Notes under the pieces: generated by a model
The model's database searches: none
The model's input: the letters and a program-made list of their open reading frames with translations, nothing else
What the model was told of the DNA's origin: nothing
NCBI RefSeq assembly: GCF_014642175.1
Contig: NZ_BMIL01000001.1
Coordinates: 469,698 to 533,697, forward strand
Direction: 5' to 3'
Length of the DNA: 64,000 bases
DNA from: Pedobacter quisquiliarum
GTDB taxonomy: Bacteria > Bacteroidota > Bacteroidia > Sphingobacteriales > Sphingobacteriaceae
Made by a program: the position numbers and the translations under genes
Shown: positions 16,067 through 24,833 of the stretch, in pieces
How positions within the stretch are numbered: the stretch's first letter is position 1
Layout: every line of letters begins with the position of its first letter

Positions 16067-18526
16067 TTGAACAGACAACATTATACCATCCAGAAAATTG
16101 CAGCACTACTACCTGCATTGGAAAGCACGATTGTTGAAGATTTAGAAGTTGAACATCTCGTTATTGATAGCCGGCGGCTGATCAATCCGGATGCCTCACT
16201 CTTTTTCGCCCTGCAAGGTCACAGGGATGGTCACCAATTTATTTCCGATGCCTACAATAATGGGGTGCGGAGTTTTGTAGTTAGTGATCGCGCTTACACA
16301 ACCCGGTATGTGGATGCGAATTATCTCCTTGTAGCTGATGTGCTGCGGGCGCTGCAGCAGCTGTCTGCACACAACCGGAGTCTTTATGACTTAAAGGTTA
16401 TCGGCATCACCGGGAGCAACGGTAAGACAATTGTGAAGGAATGGCTTTACCAGTTATTGGCTAACGACTTCAATGTGGTGAAGAGTCCGAAGAGTTTTAA
16501 CTCGCAGATTGGCGTGGCACTGTCGCTTTGGGAAATCGATCAGGCGCATGACCTCGGCATCATCGAAGCTGGGATTTCCCGACCGGGAGAAATGGCCGTG
16601 CTGGAAGCGATGATTCGTCCAGGCATCGGGGTGCTGACCAATATCGGTGAAGCACATGCGGAAGGTTTTTTCACAATGGAAGAAAAGCTTTTAGAGAAGC
16701 TGAAATTATTCAAGGATGTAGTCGTCTTTGTTTATAGTCCAGCTTACACAACTGGCATCCCGGAAGCGCAATTACCCGGGAAAAGGAAATTTAGCTGGAG
16801 CTTTAATAGTAAGGCGGACCTACAGGTAATTTCCTGTGAAACAAAGGATCACCGTACACTACTTACAGCAATTGTTAAAGGAAAGAAGGTTAGCTGCATG
16901 CTGCCATTTAGTGATAAAGCATCTCTGGAAAATGCGGTGATCTGCTGGGCAACACTAATTGCAATGGGCTACGATGTTGCTGTTGCCGCATCAAGGTTAA
17001 ATGGCTTGATGATGGTGGGCATGCGTCTGGAGTTGAAGAATGGGATCAATCAGTGTTCCATTATTGATGATTCTTATAGCGCGGACATTTCCTCTCTGGC
17101 GATCGCGCTGGATTTTCTAAACCTGCAAAATCAGCATGAACGTAAGACCGTCATTCTTTCTGATCTTTTTGAAACCGGCAGGAGCAAGGCTGCGCTATAT
17201 GCAGAAATTGCCGACTTGCTCGCCCAGAAGCAGATTAAACATTTAATAGGTATTGGTCCGGATCTTTCCGCCCATAAACATCTTCTGCCCGGAGACAGTA
17301 AGTTTTACCCCAACACAGTTGCCTTCCTGGAAGATTTACCAAATCTTCATTTTCAGAATGAGAGTATACTGGTGAAAGGTGCAAGGGTTTTTGAATTTGA
17401 GCGCATCAGTAAGCGGCTGACACAAAAAGTCCATGACACGGTATTGGAGATTGACTTAAGCGCACTCGCTAACAACCTGCAGTTTTATCGTGCTAAGCTG
17501 AAGCCCGGCGTGAAAGTTATGGCGATGGTTAAGGCATTTTCTTACGGCAGTGGGAGTTTCGAGATTGCAAATGTGTTGCAGTACCATAAAGTAGATTACC
17601 TCGCCGTTGCCTATACAGATGAGGGCATAGCGCTTCGTCGTGCAGGCATTAAGCTGCCCATCATGGTGATGAGTCCTGAACCTGCAGCATTTGATGCCAT
17701 TGTATGCTACCAACTTGAACCCGAGATCTACAGCCTTGAAATTCTTGAACAGTTCAATGCTTTTATGGAAAATAATGCGGGCACCTTTCCGGTACACTTA
17801 AAAATAGATACCGGGATGCACCGATTAGGTTTCGAGGAAGGTGATATTGAAACTTTGCTTAACGCACTCCAGCGTACTAAGCGGATCAAAGTGAGAAGCA
17901 TCTTCTCGCACCTCGTGGCTAGTGATGACGCAGTGCATGATGCTTTTACCAGACAACAGCTTGAAGTCTTTAATGAGATTGCTGGAAGGATCTCAGCGGC
18001 TGTGGGCTATGAACCTTTAAAACACATCGCGAATACAGCAGGGATTACGCGTGTGCCCGACGCACAGTTGGATATGGTACGGGTTGGCATCGGATTATAT
18101 GGCTTTGATGCAGCGTTGAAGAACAACAGGGGCTTGCAGACGGTAGCCAGATTGAAGACCACAGTGACGCAGGTTAGACAGGTTAAAGCAAATGAATCAG
18201 TTGGCTATAGTCGCAGGGGTGTGATGCCGCAGGATGGCAGTATTGCGACCGTGAAGATCGGGTATGCGGACGGTTATAGCCGCATGTTCGGCAATGGCGT
18301 AGGCCGGATGTTGGTAAATGGAACGGCTGTACCGACCATTGGTTCAATTTGCATGGATATGTGCATGCTGGATGTTACGGGATTGGATGTAAAAACAGGT
18401 GATGAGGTGGTTGTTTTCGATGATGTGCTTACCATAGAAATGCTGGCTGAACAAATCCAAACGATCCCGTATGAGATCCTGACAAATATTTCTCAAAGAG
18501 TAAAGCGAGTGTATTTTTATGAGTAG
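16067..18526 (+). CDS. Bifunctional MurF ligase / alanine racemase
   Basis: A single 819-residue chain joins two steps of D-Ala use in peptidoglycan synthesis. Residues ~1-450 are MurF (UDP-MurNAc-tripeptide:D-Ala-D-Ala ligase), with P-loop GITGSNGKT (Lys120) and DDSYSADISSL in place of the usual DDxYNANP. Residues ~455-819 are a PLP alanine racemase with the Schiff-base Lys489 in MVKAFSYGSG and the catalytic Tyr714 in GYSRRG. This fusion is common in Bacteroidota. The start is TTG at 16067; no in-frame ATG lies just upstream and the MurF N-terminus begins there. Confidence 0.95.
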   Translation: MNRQHYTIQKIAALLPALESTIVEDLEVEHLVIDSRRLINPDASLFFALQGHRDGHQFISDAYNNGVRSFVVSDRAYTTRYVDANYLLVADVLRALQQLSAHNRSLYDLKVIGITGSNGKTIVKEWLYQLLANDFNVVKSPKSFNSQIGVALSLWEIDQAHDLGIIEAGISRPGEMAVLEAMIRPGIGVLTNIGEAHAEGFFTMEEKLLEKLKLFKDVVVFVYSPAYTTGIPEAQLPGKRKFSWSFNSKADLQVISCETKDHRTLLTAIVKGKKVSCMLPFSDKASLENAVICWATLIAMGYDVAVAASRLNGLMMVGMRLELKNGINQCSIIDDSYSADISSLAIALDFLNLQNQHERKTVILSDLFETGRSKAALYAEIADLLAQKQIKHLIGIGPDLSAHKHLLPGDSKFYPNTVAFLEDLPNLHFQNESILVKGARVFEFERISKRLTQKVHDTVLEIDLSALANNLQFYRAKLKPGVKVMAMVKAFSYGSGSFEIANVLQYHKVDYLAVAYTDEGIALRRAGIKLPIMVMSPEPAAFDAIVCYQLEPEIYSLEILEQFNAFMENNAGTFPVHLKIDTGMHRLGFEEGDIETLLNALQRTKRIKVRSIFSHLVASDDAVHDAFTRQQLEVFNEIAGRISAAVGYEPLKHIANTAGITRVPDAQLDMVRVGIGLYGFDAALKNNRGLQTVARLKTTVTQVRQVKANESVGYSRRGVMPQDGSIATVKIGYADGYSRMFGNGVGRMLVNGTAVPTIGSICMDMCMLDVTGLDVKTGDEVVVFDDVLTIEMLAEQIQTIPYEILTNISQRVKRVYFYE

Positions 18527-18531
18527 TTTTG
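18524..18531 (+). promoter_or_regulatory. -7 box overlapping the murF-alr stop codon
   Basis: TAGTTTTG matches TAnnTTTG and contains the TAG stop of the upstream gene. It lies 4 bp before the DUF502 start codon, so a transcript from it would have almost no leader. Confidence 0.4.
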
Positions 18532-18535
18532 CGGC

Positions 18536-19129
18536 ATGAACAAAGTAGGCAGGGCCTTAATCAATTATTTTATCAAAGGCTTATTGGTCGTGTTGCCAAT
18601 CGCACTGAGCGTGTTTATTGTGATTTGGGCGGTAACGACTGTTGATAGCTGGCTGAACCTAAATAACATACTGGGCGTAGACCCCAGAACAGGTGAAAAC
18701 CGGAATATTCCAGGGCTTGGTTTGGGTATGGTGATCACCATTATCCTTGCCGCCGGTATTTTCGTGACGAACCTCGTTACGGAACCCATGTACAACTGGT
18801 TTAGCAAGATGCTGGACAAGTTGCCAATTCTAAAGTTTATATATTCATCCATAAAGGACCTTACAGAAGCCTTTGTTGGAGACGAAAAAAAATTCAACCA
18901 TCCGGTATTGGTGCATGTTGAAGGCGGTTTAAAGCGTATCGGTTTCTTAACACAGAACGATTTATCATCAATCGGACTGCCAGGGGAGGCAATCGTCTAT
19001 TTCCCTTTCTCTTACTCTTTTGCCGGGCAGGTATACATTGTGAAGAACGAAAACATTATGCCACTTAACATCAGCGCAGCAGAAGCCATGAAGCTGGTGG
19101 TGTCTGGTGGGGTGAGTCACTTAGATTAA
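18536..19129 (+). CDS. DUF502 family membrane protein
   Basis: A 197-residue inner-membrane protein of the DUF502 family. There are two membrane segments (~8-33 and ~60-83), separated by a short loop with a Pro-Gly-Leu-Gly turn. A conserved cytosolic part follows (DKLPILKFIYSSIKDLTEAF, then GFLTQNDL and VYFPFSYSFAGQVYIV). The biochemical role of the family is not established. It follows murF-alr after 9 bp and may be co-transcribed or use its own promoter box. A strong terminator follows. Confidence 0.85.
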   Translation: MNKVGRALINYFIKGLLVVLPIALSVFIVIWAVTTVDSWLNLNNILGVDPRTGENRNIPGLGLGMVITIILAAGIFVTNLVTEPMYNWFSKMLDKLPILKFIYSSIKDLTEAFVGDEKKFNHPVLVHVEGGLKRIGFLTQNDLSSIGLPGEAIVYFPFSYSFAGQVYIVKNENIMPLNISAAEAMKLVVSGGVSHLD

Positions 19130-19145
19130 CGAAGTTTTATAATGG

Positions 19146-19183
19146 AAAAGCCCTGCACAACGGTTTGTTTGTGCAGGGCTTTT
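19146..19183. terminator. Bidirectional terminator between the DUF502 and LOG genes
   Basis: AAAAGCCCTGCAC (19146-19158) pairs perfectly with GTGCAGGGCTTTT (19171-19183), with A and T tracts built into the stem ends. It lies between convergent genes. Confidence 0.88.
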
Positions 19184-19229
19184 ATGTTTAAATCTAATAA
19201 CGGTTTCTGGCAAATGTGCCAGGGAACGA

Positions 19230-19937
19230 CTAGAAGTTTGGCTTCAGGACATACTTATCGTAGAACCTGAAGATGTGTTCTGCAGCTTCTTCTGCTGTAT
19301 CTACCAGGCGGAAGAGGTTTAGATCTTCTGCGTGGATGTTATGTTCTTTCTTAAGCATGGTATTGGTGATCCAATCTACCAAGCCACTCCAGTAATCTTT
19401 ACCAACCAATACGATTGGGAAACGTGCCACTTTACCAGTTTGAATCAGTGTGATGGCCTCAAAAAGCTCATCCATGGTTCCCATTCCACCAGGCAGTACG
19501 ATGAAGCCCTGTGAGTATTTCATGAACATCACCTTACGGATGAAGAAATAGTCGAACTCCAGCAATTTGTTGTGATCGATGTATTTGTTATGGAACTGCT
19601 CAAATGGAAGTTCAATGTTTAAACCTACCGATTTACCACCGTTCATGTGTGCACCTTTATTACCAGCTTCCATAATACCTGGACCTCCACCGGTGATTAC
19701 ACCATATCCGCGCTCGGTAAGCAAGCGACCACAGTCTACCGCAATTTGATAGTAGGGGTTTGTCTCGGCGGTTCTCGCAGAACCAAAGATGGATACACAG
19801 GGACCAATTTTGGCAAGTTTCTCAAAACCATCTACAAACTCGGCCATGATTTTGAAAATTTGCCAGGAGTCTGTTACCTTGATTTCCTGCCAGTTTTTAT
19901 TTTCAAAAGCACTTCTTATTTTCTCTTCACTATTCAT
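19230..19937 (-). CDS. LOG family protein (nucleotide 5'-monophosphate phosphoribohydrolase type)
   Basis: A 235-residue Rossmann-like protein. It contains VSIFGSAR, GYGVITGGGPGIMEAGNKGA and the LOG signature PGGMGTMDELFEA with the catalytic Glu. Characterised LOG proteins release the base from cytokinin-type or other nucleoside monophosphates. Bacterial members without plant contact are probably nucleotide-salvage or homeostasis enzymes. The symporter gene lies 16 bp upstream on the same strand. Confidence 0.88.
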   Translation of the reverse strand: MNSEEKIRSAFENKNWQEIKVTDSWQIFKIMAEFVDGFEKLAKIGPCVSIFGSARTAETNPYYQIAVDCGRLLTERGYGVITGGGPGIMEAGNKGAHMNGGKSVGLNIELPFEQFHNKYIDHNKLLEFDYFFIRKVMFMKYSQGFIVLPGGMGTMDELFEAITLIQTGKVARFPIVLVGKDYWSGLVDWITNTMLKKEHNIHAEDLNLFRLVDTAEEAAEHIFRFYDKYVLKPNF

Positions 19938-19953
19938 TCTATAATATTTTAAA

Positions 19954-21462
19954 TTAAAATCTTGTTTGTTGATCTGTCTTCTTGCTGATCAGTAGTAGTC
20001 CGACAAACGTTATGAACCCATTAACCAGGATCAGTTCCACGCTGAAGGTATAACCGCCAAGCAACTCCGACGAGTATAGGTTTAGCAGATAACATAATGC
20101 CGGGGAAAGGATACAAATAAAAGGTACTAGTTTATCATGAAGTCCGCGGTTTCTAACAAATAAGCCAAAGCTGTATAAACCCAAAAGCGGTCCGTAGGTA
20201 TAAGAAGCTACTTTGAATATACCTTTTACCACGGATTCATCATTGAAGGCGTTAAAGATCAGGATCACCAGAAACATCAACAAAGAGAAACAAACGTGAA
20301 CCAGGTGCCTTTTGTTTACAGATTTCTTAGAATTCGTCTGATCTCCTTTGTCCAGGTTAAGAAAATCCACACAGAAAGAGGTGGTTAAAGCAGTTAATGC
20401 AGAGTCTGTGGTTGCAAATGTAGCTGCCGTAAGTCCAAGCATAAACACGATTGCCGGAATAACCGCGAGATGGTTCAATGCGATCTCCGGGAACAGGAAG
20501 TCTGTCCTAGGTGATCCTGTAGCGTGATCTAATGGAATTGCGATGCCGTTTTTGGCTGCATATACATACAGCAGGGCACCTACACTAAGGAAGAAGATGT
20601 TTAGTACGACAAAGATCCCGGTAAAAGTAAACATGTTCTTCTGGGCCTCTTTAATGGTGCCCATACTCAGGTTTTTTTGCATCAGATCCTGATCCAGACC
20701 GGTCATGGCAATGGTGACGAACACCCCACCGATGAACTGCTTGCTGAAGTGGAACCCGTTACCAAGAAAGTTTTCATAGAAGAAAACCTTAGCGTAGCCA
20801 CTGTTTTTGACTGTTTCAAATGCCGCCGGAATGTCCAGATTAAGACTGTCGCAGATAAAGTATAGCGTCAGGAACACAGAAAGCACGAGGAAGAACGTTT
20901 GCAGCGTGTCGGTGATGATGATGGTTTTTAGTCCTCCTTTAAAGGTATATGACCAGATAAGCGCCAGGGAGATAAGCACCGTTGCCCAGAAAGGAACACC
21001 ATAGCTATCGAAGATGAAGCGTTGTAAAACGATAACCACCAGGTATAATCTAAATGCTGAGCCGATGGTGCGGCTGATTAGGAATATGGAAGCGGCGGTT
21101 TTGTAACTGTAGAAGCCAAGCCGCTGCTCGATGTAGCTGTAGATAGAGGTAAGCTTCATGCGGTAATAAAGCGGAAGCAGCAAGGTGGCAATGATGAGAA
21201 AACCGACCGCATTGCCCAGAACGAACTGGAAGTATTGAAACTGGTTCCCCGAAGGTGCACCAACTTCGCCCGGAACAGATATGAAGGTTACGCCGGAGAG
21301 CGCCGTTCCGATCATTCCGAAGGCAACGAGGTACCATTTAGAGTTTCGGTTGGCGATAAAAAAAGTAGAGTTATCAGATGATTCTTTGGAAGTTGCGAAG
21401 GCAATTATGATCAGTATAACAAAATAACCAAGTAGAAAAGAAAGAAGTATTGCTGGACTCAT
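19954..21462 (-). CDS. Sodium:solute symporter (SSS family)
   Basis: A 502-residue polytopic membrane protein with about 13 hydrophobic helices. The N-terminus (LGYFVILIIIAFATSKES, then FFIANRNSKWYLVAFGMIGT) and the GLTAATFATTDSALTALTT block late in the protein, contributing the second Na+ site, are typical of SSS transporters. It moves a solute such as a sugar, amino acid or carboxylate with sodium; the substrate is not predictable. It precedes the LOG gene on the same strand and is divergent from recR. Confidence 0.9.
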   Translation of the reverse strand: MSPAILLSFLLGYFVILIIIAFATSKESSDNSTFFIANRNSKWYLVAFGMIGTALSGVTFISVPGEVGAPSGNQFQYFQFVLGNAVGFLIIATLLLPLYYRMKLTSIYSYIEQRLGFYSYKTAASIFLISRTIGSAFRLYLVVIVLQRFIFDSYGVPFWATVLISLALIWSYTFKGGLKTIIITDTLQTFFLVLSVFLTLYFICDSLNLDIPAAFETVKNSGYAKVFFYENFLGNGFHFSKQFIGGVFVTIAMTGLDQDLMQKNLSMGTIKEAQKNMFTFTGIFVVLNIFFLSVGALLYVYAAKNGIAIPLDHATGSPRTDFLFPEIALNHLAVIPAIVFMLGLTAATFATTDSALTALTTSFCVDFLNLDKGDQTNSKKSVNKRHLVHVCFSLLMFLVILIFNAFNDESVVKGIFKVASYTYGPLLGLYSFGLFVRNRGLHDKLVPFICILSPALCYLLNLYSSELLGGYTFSVELILVNGFITFVGLLLISKKTDQQTRF

Positions 21463-21527
21463 CGTATGTTTTTAGCTGCTAAATGTAATAAAACATCTTT
21501 TAAAAAGCGTTTTACGACAGATAAATA

Positions 21528-21535
21528 TAAATTTG
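21528..21535 (+). promoter_or_regulatory. -7 box of recR
   Basis: TAAATTTG matches TAnnTTTG and lies 4 bp before the recR ATG, in the 77-bp gap between divergent genes. It predicts a leaderless or nearly leaderless transcript. Confidence 0.45.
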
Positions 21536-21539
21536 CGAC

Positions 21540-22157
21540 ATGAACTTTTCTTCTAAATTACTTGAAGATGCCGTTAATGAATTCTCACAATTACCGGGCA
21601 TTGGACAGAAAACGGCGCTGCGATTGGTGCTCCATCTCCTGAACCGTGAGCCGGAGGAAGTAGAGCGCTTTGGAAATGCCATCATCAAATTAAGACAGGA
21701 AATTAAGCATTGCACAATATGTCATAACATATCTGATAATGAGATATGTGAGATCTGCAGTTCGGCTAAAAGAGAAAAGGAAATCATCTGTGTCGTTGAG
21801 GATACACGTGATGTGATGGCGGTTGAAAATACATCCCAGTATTTCGGCGTTTATCATGTGCTTGGGGGATTGATTTCACCGATGGACGGCATTGGTCCTT
21901 CCGATCTGTTTATAGACACGCTGGTACAAAGGGTGTCTACAACACCAGTCAAAGAAGTGATCCTCGCCATTAGCCCAACGATGGAAGGGGATACAACCAT
22001 TTTTTACCTATACAAACGGCTCAAAGCCTTTCAGATTCCAATCACCACCATCGCCAGGGGCATCGCCTTTGGAGGCGAACTGGAATATGCGGATGAAATC
22101 ACCTTGGGTAGATCTATTGTCACCCGTGTTCCTTACGAAAATTCAATACTCAAATAA
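21540..22157 (+). CDS. recR: Recombination protein RecR
   Basis: A 205-residue RecR. The N-terminal helix-hairpin-helix region ([17 protein letters not shown]) precedes a C4 zinc site (CTIC...CEIC, ~57-72) and a Toprim domain with [12 protein letters not shown] and [10 protein letters not shown]. The C-terminal Walker-B-like block ([23 protein letters not shown]) is also present. RecR forms a ring that works with RecO to load RecA at gaps during recombinational repair. The downstream SDR starts 6 bp after its stop. Confidence 0.96.
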   Translation: MNFSSKLLEDAVNEFSQLPGIGQKTALRLVLHLLNREPEEVERFGNAIIKLRQEIKHCTICHNISDNEICEICSSAKREKEIICVVEDTRDVMAVENTSQYFGVYHVLGGLISPMDGIGPSDLFIDTLVQRVSTTPVKEVILAISPTMEGDTTIFYLYKRLKAFQIPITTIARGIAFGGELEYADEITLGRSIVTRVPYENSILK

Positions 22158-22163
22158 ACATTC

Positions 22164-22979
22164 ATGGATTTTAAAAACAAAGTTGTCATCATTACTGGTG
22201 CTTCATCGGGGATAGGCAAGGCTTGTGCGATTGAATTGGCTAGCCGTGGGGCTAATCTTGTACTTGCAGCAAGGCAATATGTAACGTTGTGCGAATTGAC
22301 CGCTGAACTGGAAAAGCAGTACCAGATCAAGGCAGTAGCGGTGCAGGCCGATGTGAGTAAGGAGGCAGATTGCGAATTCCTGATCAAGCAAGCGATCATG
22401 ACATTCTCGAGGATTGATGTGCTGATTAACAATGCAGGACTTTCCATGCGTGCACTGTTCAATGATCTCGATCTAAGTGTGCTTAAAAATCTTATGGATG
22501 TGAATTTCTGGGGAACCGTTTACTGCAGCAAGTTTGCGCTGCCGGAAATCCTGAAGACTAAAGGGACCATTGTGGGTGTTTCGTCGATTGCAGGTTATAG
22601 AGGCTTGCCAGGCCGGACCGGTTATTCCGCTTCGAAGTTTGCGATGAATGGCTTTATGGAAGCGCTGCGCACGGAGTTGTTGAAAACCGGGGTAAATGTG
22701 CTGGTTGCATGTCCGGGCTTTACCGCTTCTAATATCCGCGTTGCGGCATTGGCTGAAAACGGGGAGGCCCACGGTGAGACGAGTATGGAAGAGGGCAAGA
22801 TGATGCTTCCGGAGACAGTGGCAAAGATTATTGTTGATGGGATTGCAAGTCGTAAAAGGACGCTGGTGATGACCGGGCAGGGTAAGCTTACGGTTTGGCT
22901 GAACAAGCTGCTACCTGGTTTGGCTGATAACCTCGTATTCAAGCATTTCACGAAAGAGAAGCATGCTTTGATTAAGTAA
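22164..22979 (+). CDS. Short-chain dehydrogenase/reductase
   Basis: A 271-residue classical SDR. The cofactor motif is VIITGASSGIGKACA; NNAG follows at ~92-95, VSSIAGYRG supplies the catalytic Ser, and YSASKFA the Tyr/Lys pair. The C-terminal part resembles DltE/SDR7-type membrane-near members (TLVMTGQGKLTVWLNKLLPG). The substrate is unknown. It is probably co-transcribed with recR. Confidence 0.9.
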   Translation: MDFKNKVVIITGASSGIGKACAIELASRGANLVLAARQYVTLCELTAELEKQYQIKAVAVQADVSKEADCEFLIKQAIMTFSRIDVLINNAGLSMRALFNDLDLSVLKNLMDVNFWGTVYCSKFALPEILKTKGTIVGVSSIAGYRGLPGRTGYSASKFAMNGFMEALRTELLKTGVNVLVACPGFTASNIRVAALAENGEAHGETSMEEGKMMLPETVAKIIVDGIASRKRTLVMTGQGKLTVWLNKLLPGLADNLVFKHFTKEKHALIK

Positions 22980-23034
22980 CAGGGGTTTGTTTTGTCCCAT
23001 TTTTATCAAAGAAGATCGTATTTTAAGTTTTTAG

Positions 23035-23065
23035 TTGGAATTAAATAAAAACAATTCCATATTTG
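23035..23065 (+). promoter_or_regulatory. Promoter of the trp leader
   Basis: TTG at 23035-23037 is followed after 20 bp by CATATTTG at 23058-23065, one mismatch from TAnnTTTG. The spacing fits the Bacteroidota -33/-7 pattern. The leader ATG begins 7 bp after the box, so transcription starts just upstream of it. Confidence 0.6.
23036..23059. promoter_or_regulatory. Inverted repeat in the trp promoter spacer
   Basis: TGGAATT (23036-23042) and AATTCCA (23053-23059) form a perfect 7-bp inverted repeat with a 10-bp centre, lying exactly between the -33 and -7 elements. It is a candidate operator; no repressor is identified. Confidence 0.35.
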
Positions 23066-23072
23066 CTGGCAG

Positions 23073-23126
23073 ATGATACAAACAAACGGATTAAATATTT
23101 GGTGGTGGCACAACGCAAAAGCGTAG
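23073..23126 (+). CDS. trpL: trp leader peptide with three consecutive Trp codons
   Basis: A 17-residue frame, MIQTNGLNIWWWHNAKA, ends at TAG 23124-23126. Three adjacent TGG codons (23100-23108) make translation sensitive to charged tRNA-Trp. It lies just after a promoter, is followed by alternative RNA stems and an intrinsic terminator, and is immediately upstream of trpD. This is the arrangement of transcription attenuation. The assignment rests on context as well as the Trp run. Confidence 0.9.
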   Translation: MIQTNGLNIWWWHNAKA

Positions 23127-23196
23127 TGTAACCCCTGTCGTTCGTTTATTTACTATAAGAAATTACGTGGGTTGCTTTATCAAGCAACCTTTTTTT
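23101..23196 (+). promoter_or_regulatory. trp attenuator (alternative stems 1:2, 2:3, 3:4)
   Basis: Stem 1:2 is CAC-AACGC-AAAA-GCGTA-GTG (23109-23128), extendable into the Trp codons. The antiterminator 2:3 pairs GTAACCC (23128-23134) with GGGTTGC (23169-23175) with one G-U pair. The terminator 3:4 is GGTTGCTT (23170-23177), loop TATC, AAGCAACC (23182-23189), then seven Ts (23190-23196). Stalling at the Trp codons would free segment 2 to pair with 3 and prevent termination. All elements were paired by eye. Confidence 0.88.
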
Positions 23197-23206
23197 GTTT
23201 ATACCC

Positions 23207-24196
23207 ATGAAGAAAATACTCGCTCACCTTTTTGAAAACAAGATCTTCAGTAGAGCTGAAGCACAAAAAATTCTGATTGCCATTGCAAGGGGTGAATATC
23301 AGCCGGCGCAGATTGCGGCGTTCATCACGGCCTATGGGATGCGCAGCATAACTGTACAGGAGCTGCAAGGTTTCCGCGATGCGATGCTCGACCTATGTGT
23401 GAAAGTGAACCTTTCAGATTATGAACTTATCGACCTCTGTGGAACCGGCGGAGATGGTAAGGATACCTTCAACATCTCTACCCTGGCATCGTTTGTACTG
23501 GCCGGAGCAGGTTATCATGTTGCGAAGCACGGTAACTATGGCGTGTCTTCGGGCTGCGGATCTTCGAACGTGATGGAATACCTGGGCTACACGTTTACCA
23601 ATAACGAGGAGTCACTGAAGCGATCGCTTGATGAGGCGGGTATATGTTTCATCCACGCACCGCTATTCAATCCTGCCATGAAGATCGTAGCACCAATTCG
23701 CAAGGAACTTGGCGTGAAAACCTTCTTTAATATGCTTGGACCAATGTGTAATCCAGCACAACCAAAGAATCAATTGGTTGGGGTTTATAGTCTGGAACTG
23801 GCGCGGTTATATGCTTATTTGTATCAAGAGACTGATAAAAACTACACCATCTTACATGCGTTAGGTGGCTTCGATGAAGTTTCACTTACCTCCGACTTCA
23901 AGACGTTCACCGGTAAGGGGGAGGCTTTGCATAGCACAGCAGATTTGGGATTTGAGCAGCTGAGTGAAGCTGACATTAAGGGGGGCGACACGGTGGAATC
24001 ATCAGCGAAGATCTTCATGTCCATCCTGAATGGCGAAGGTACCGACGCACAGCGCAACGTGGTACTTTGTAACGCGGCAATCGCAATCCAGACCATTGAC
24101 CAGCAGAAATCATTCGGAGACTGCTTCTATGAGGCGGAAGCTGCTTTGATGAATAAACAGGCATTGAGAAGTTTTAAAACGTTGCTATCCGCTTAG
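23207..24196 (+). CDS. trpD: Anthranilate phosphoribosyltransferase TrpD
   Basis: A 329-residue enzyme transferring phosphoribose from PRPP to anthranilate. The N-terminal helical domain is followed by the PRPP-binding signature CGTGGDGKDTFNIST, KHGNYGVSSGCGSSNVME and NMLGPMCNPAQPKNQLVGVY, all canonical. ATG 23207 (MKKILAHLFENK) is chosen because an in-frame TTG at 23195 lies in the attenuator T tract. It is the first structural gene of the operon; trpE and trpG are not upstream. Confidence 0.96.
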   Translation: MKKILAHLFENKIFSRAEAQKILIAIARGEYQPAQIAAFITAYGMRSITVQELQGFRDAMLDLCVKVNLSDYELIDLCGTGGDGKDTFNISTLASFVLAGAGYHVAKHGNYGVSSGCGSSNVMEYLGYTFTNNEESLKRSLDEAGICFIHAPLFNPAMKIVAPIRKELGVKTFFNMLGPMCNPAQPKNQLVGVYSLELARLYAYLYQETDKNYTILHALGGFDEVSLTSDFKTFTGKGEALHSTADLGFEQLSEADIKGGDTVESSAKIFMSILNGEGTDAQRNVVLCNAAIAIQTIDQQKSFGDCFYEAEAALMNKQALRSFKTLLSA

Positions 24197-24197
24197 T

Positions 24198-24824
24198 ATG
24201 AGCCTCAAACTGAAAGTGTGTGGCATGCGCGACCCTGAAAACCTGGAGCAGCTTGTAAGCTTGGGGCCGGATTACATAGGATTTATTTTCTACGGACCCT
24301 CCAAACGTTTCGTGGGAAATCTTGATCCTGAGCTAACGAAGCAGATTCCGGCAGGTATCAAGGCGACAGGTGTATTCGTAGATGAAAGCCTGGAGGAAGT
24401 TGTACGTTTAGCGCAGCGCTATGACCTGAAAGCCCTTCAGTTGCATGGTAAGGAATCACCAGAATACTGTATGCTTCTTAAACAACAGCTTTCTGACATT
24501 GAGGTAATTAAAGCTTTCGGTATAAATGATCAATTTACGTTTGATGTGCTTGAGCCTTATCAGGCCGTTGTTGATTATTTTCTTTTTGATACACAGACAG
24601 CTGGTCATGGGGGATCTGGAAAAACATTCGACTGGACCCTGCTGCAAAACTATCAACTTCAGTTACCCTATTTTCTGAGTGGAGGCATAGGAACGGAGGA
24701 ATTGCCGATGATTAAAGCAATTTCGGACCCAAGATTGCATGCGGTAGATGTAAACAGTCGCTTTGAGAGCGCACCTGCCATGAAGAATATTGAACTATTA
24801 ACGACATTTAAAAATCAGCTATAA
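24198..24824 (+). CDS. trpF: Phosphoribosylanthranilate isomerase TrpF
   Basis: A 208-residue TIM barrel catalysing the Amadori rearrangement of phosphoribosylanthranilate. LKVCGMRDPENLEQL holds the catalytic Cys; YIGFIFYGPSKRFV, ATGVFVDE, LQLHGKESPEYC, FLFDTQTAGHGGSGKTFDW (general acid Asp) and FLSGGIG follow. It starts one base after the trpD stop. The indole-glycerol phosphate synthase gene trpC, often between trpD and trpF, is absent here. Confidence 0.95.
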   Translation: MSLKLKVCGMRDPENLEQLVSLGPDYIGFIFYGPSKRFVGNLDPELTKQIPAGIKATGVFVDESLEEVVRLAQRYDLKALQLHGKESPEYCMLLKQQLSDIEVIKAFGINDQFTFDVLEPYQAVVDYFLFDTQTAGHGGSGKTFDWTLLQNYQLQLPYFLSGGIGTEELPMIKAISDPRLHAVDVNSRFESAPAMKNIELLTTFKNQL

Positions 24825-24833
24825 ACATAGGCT

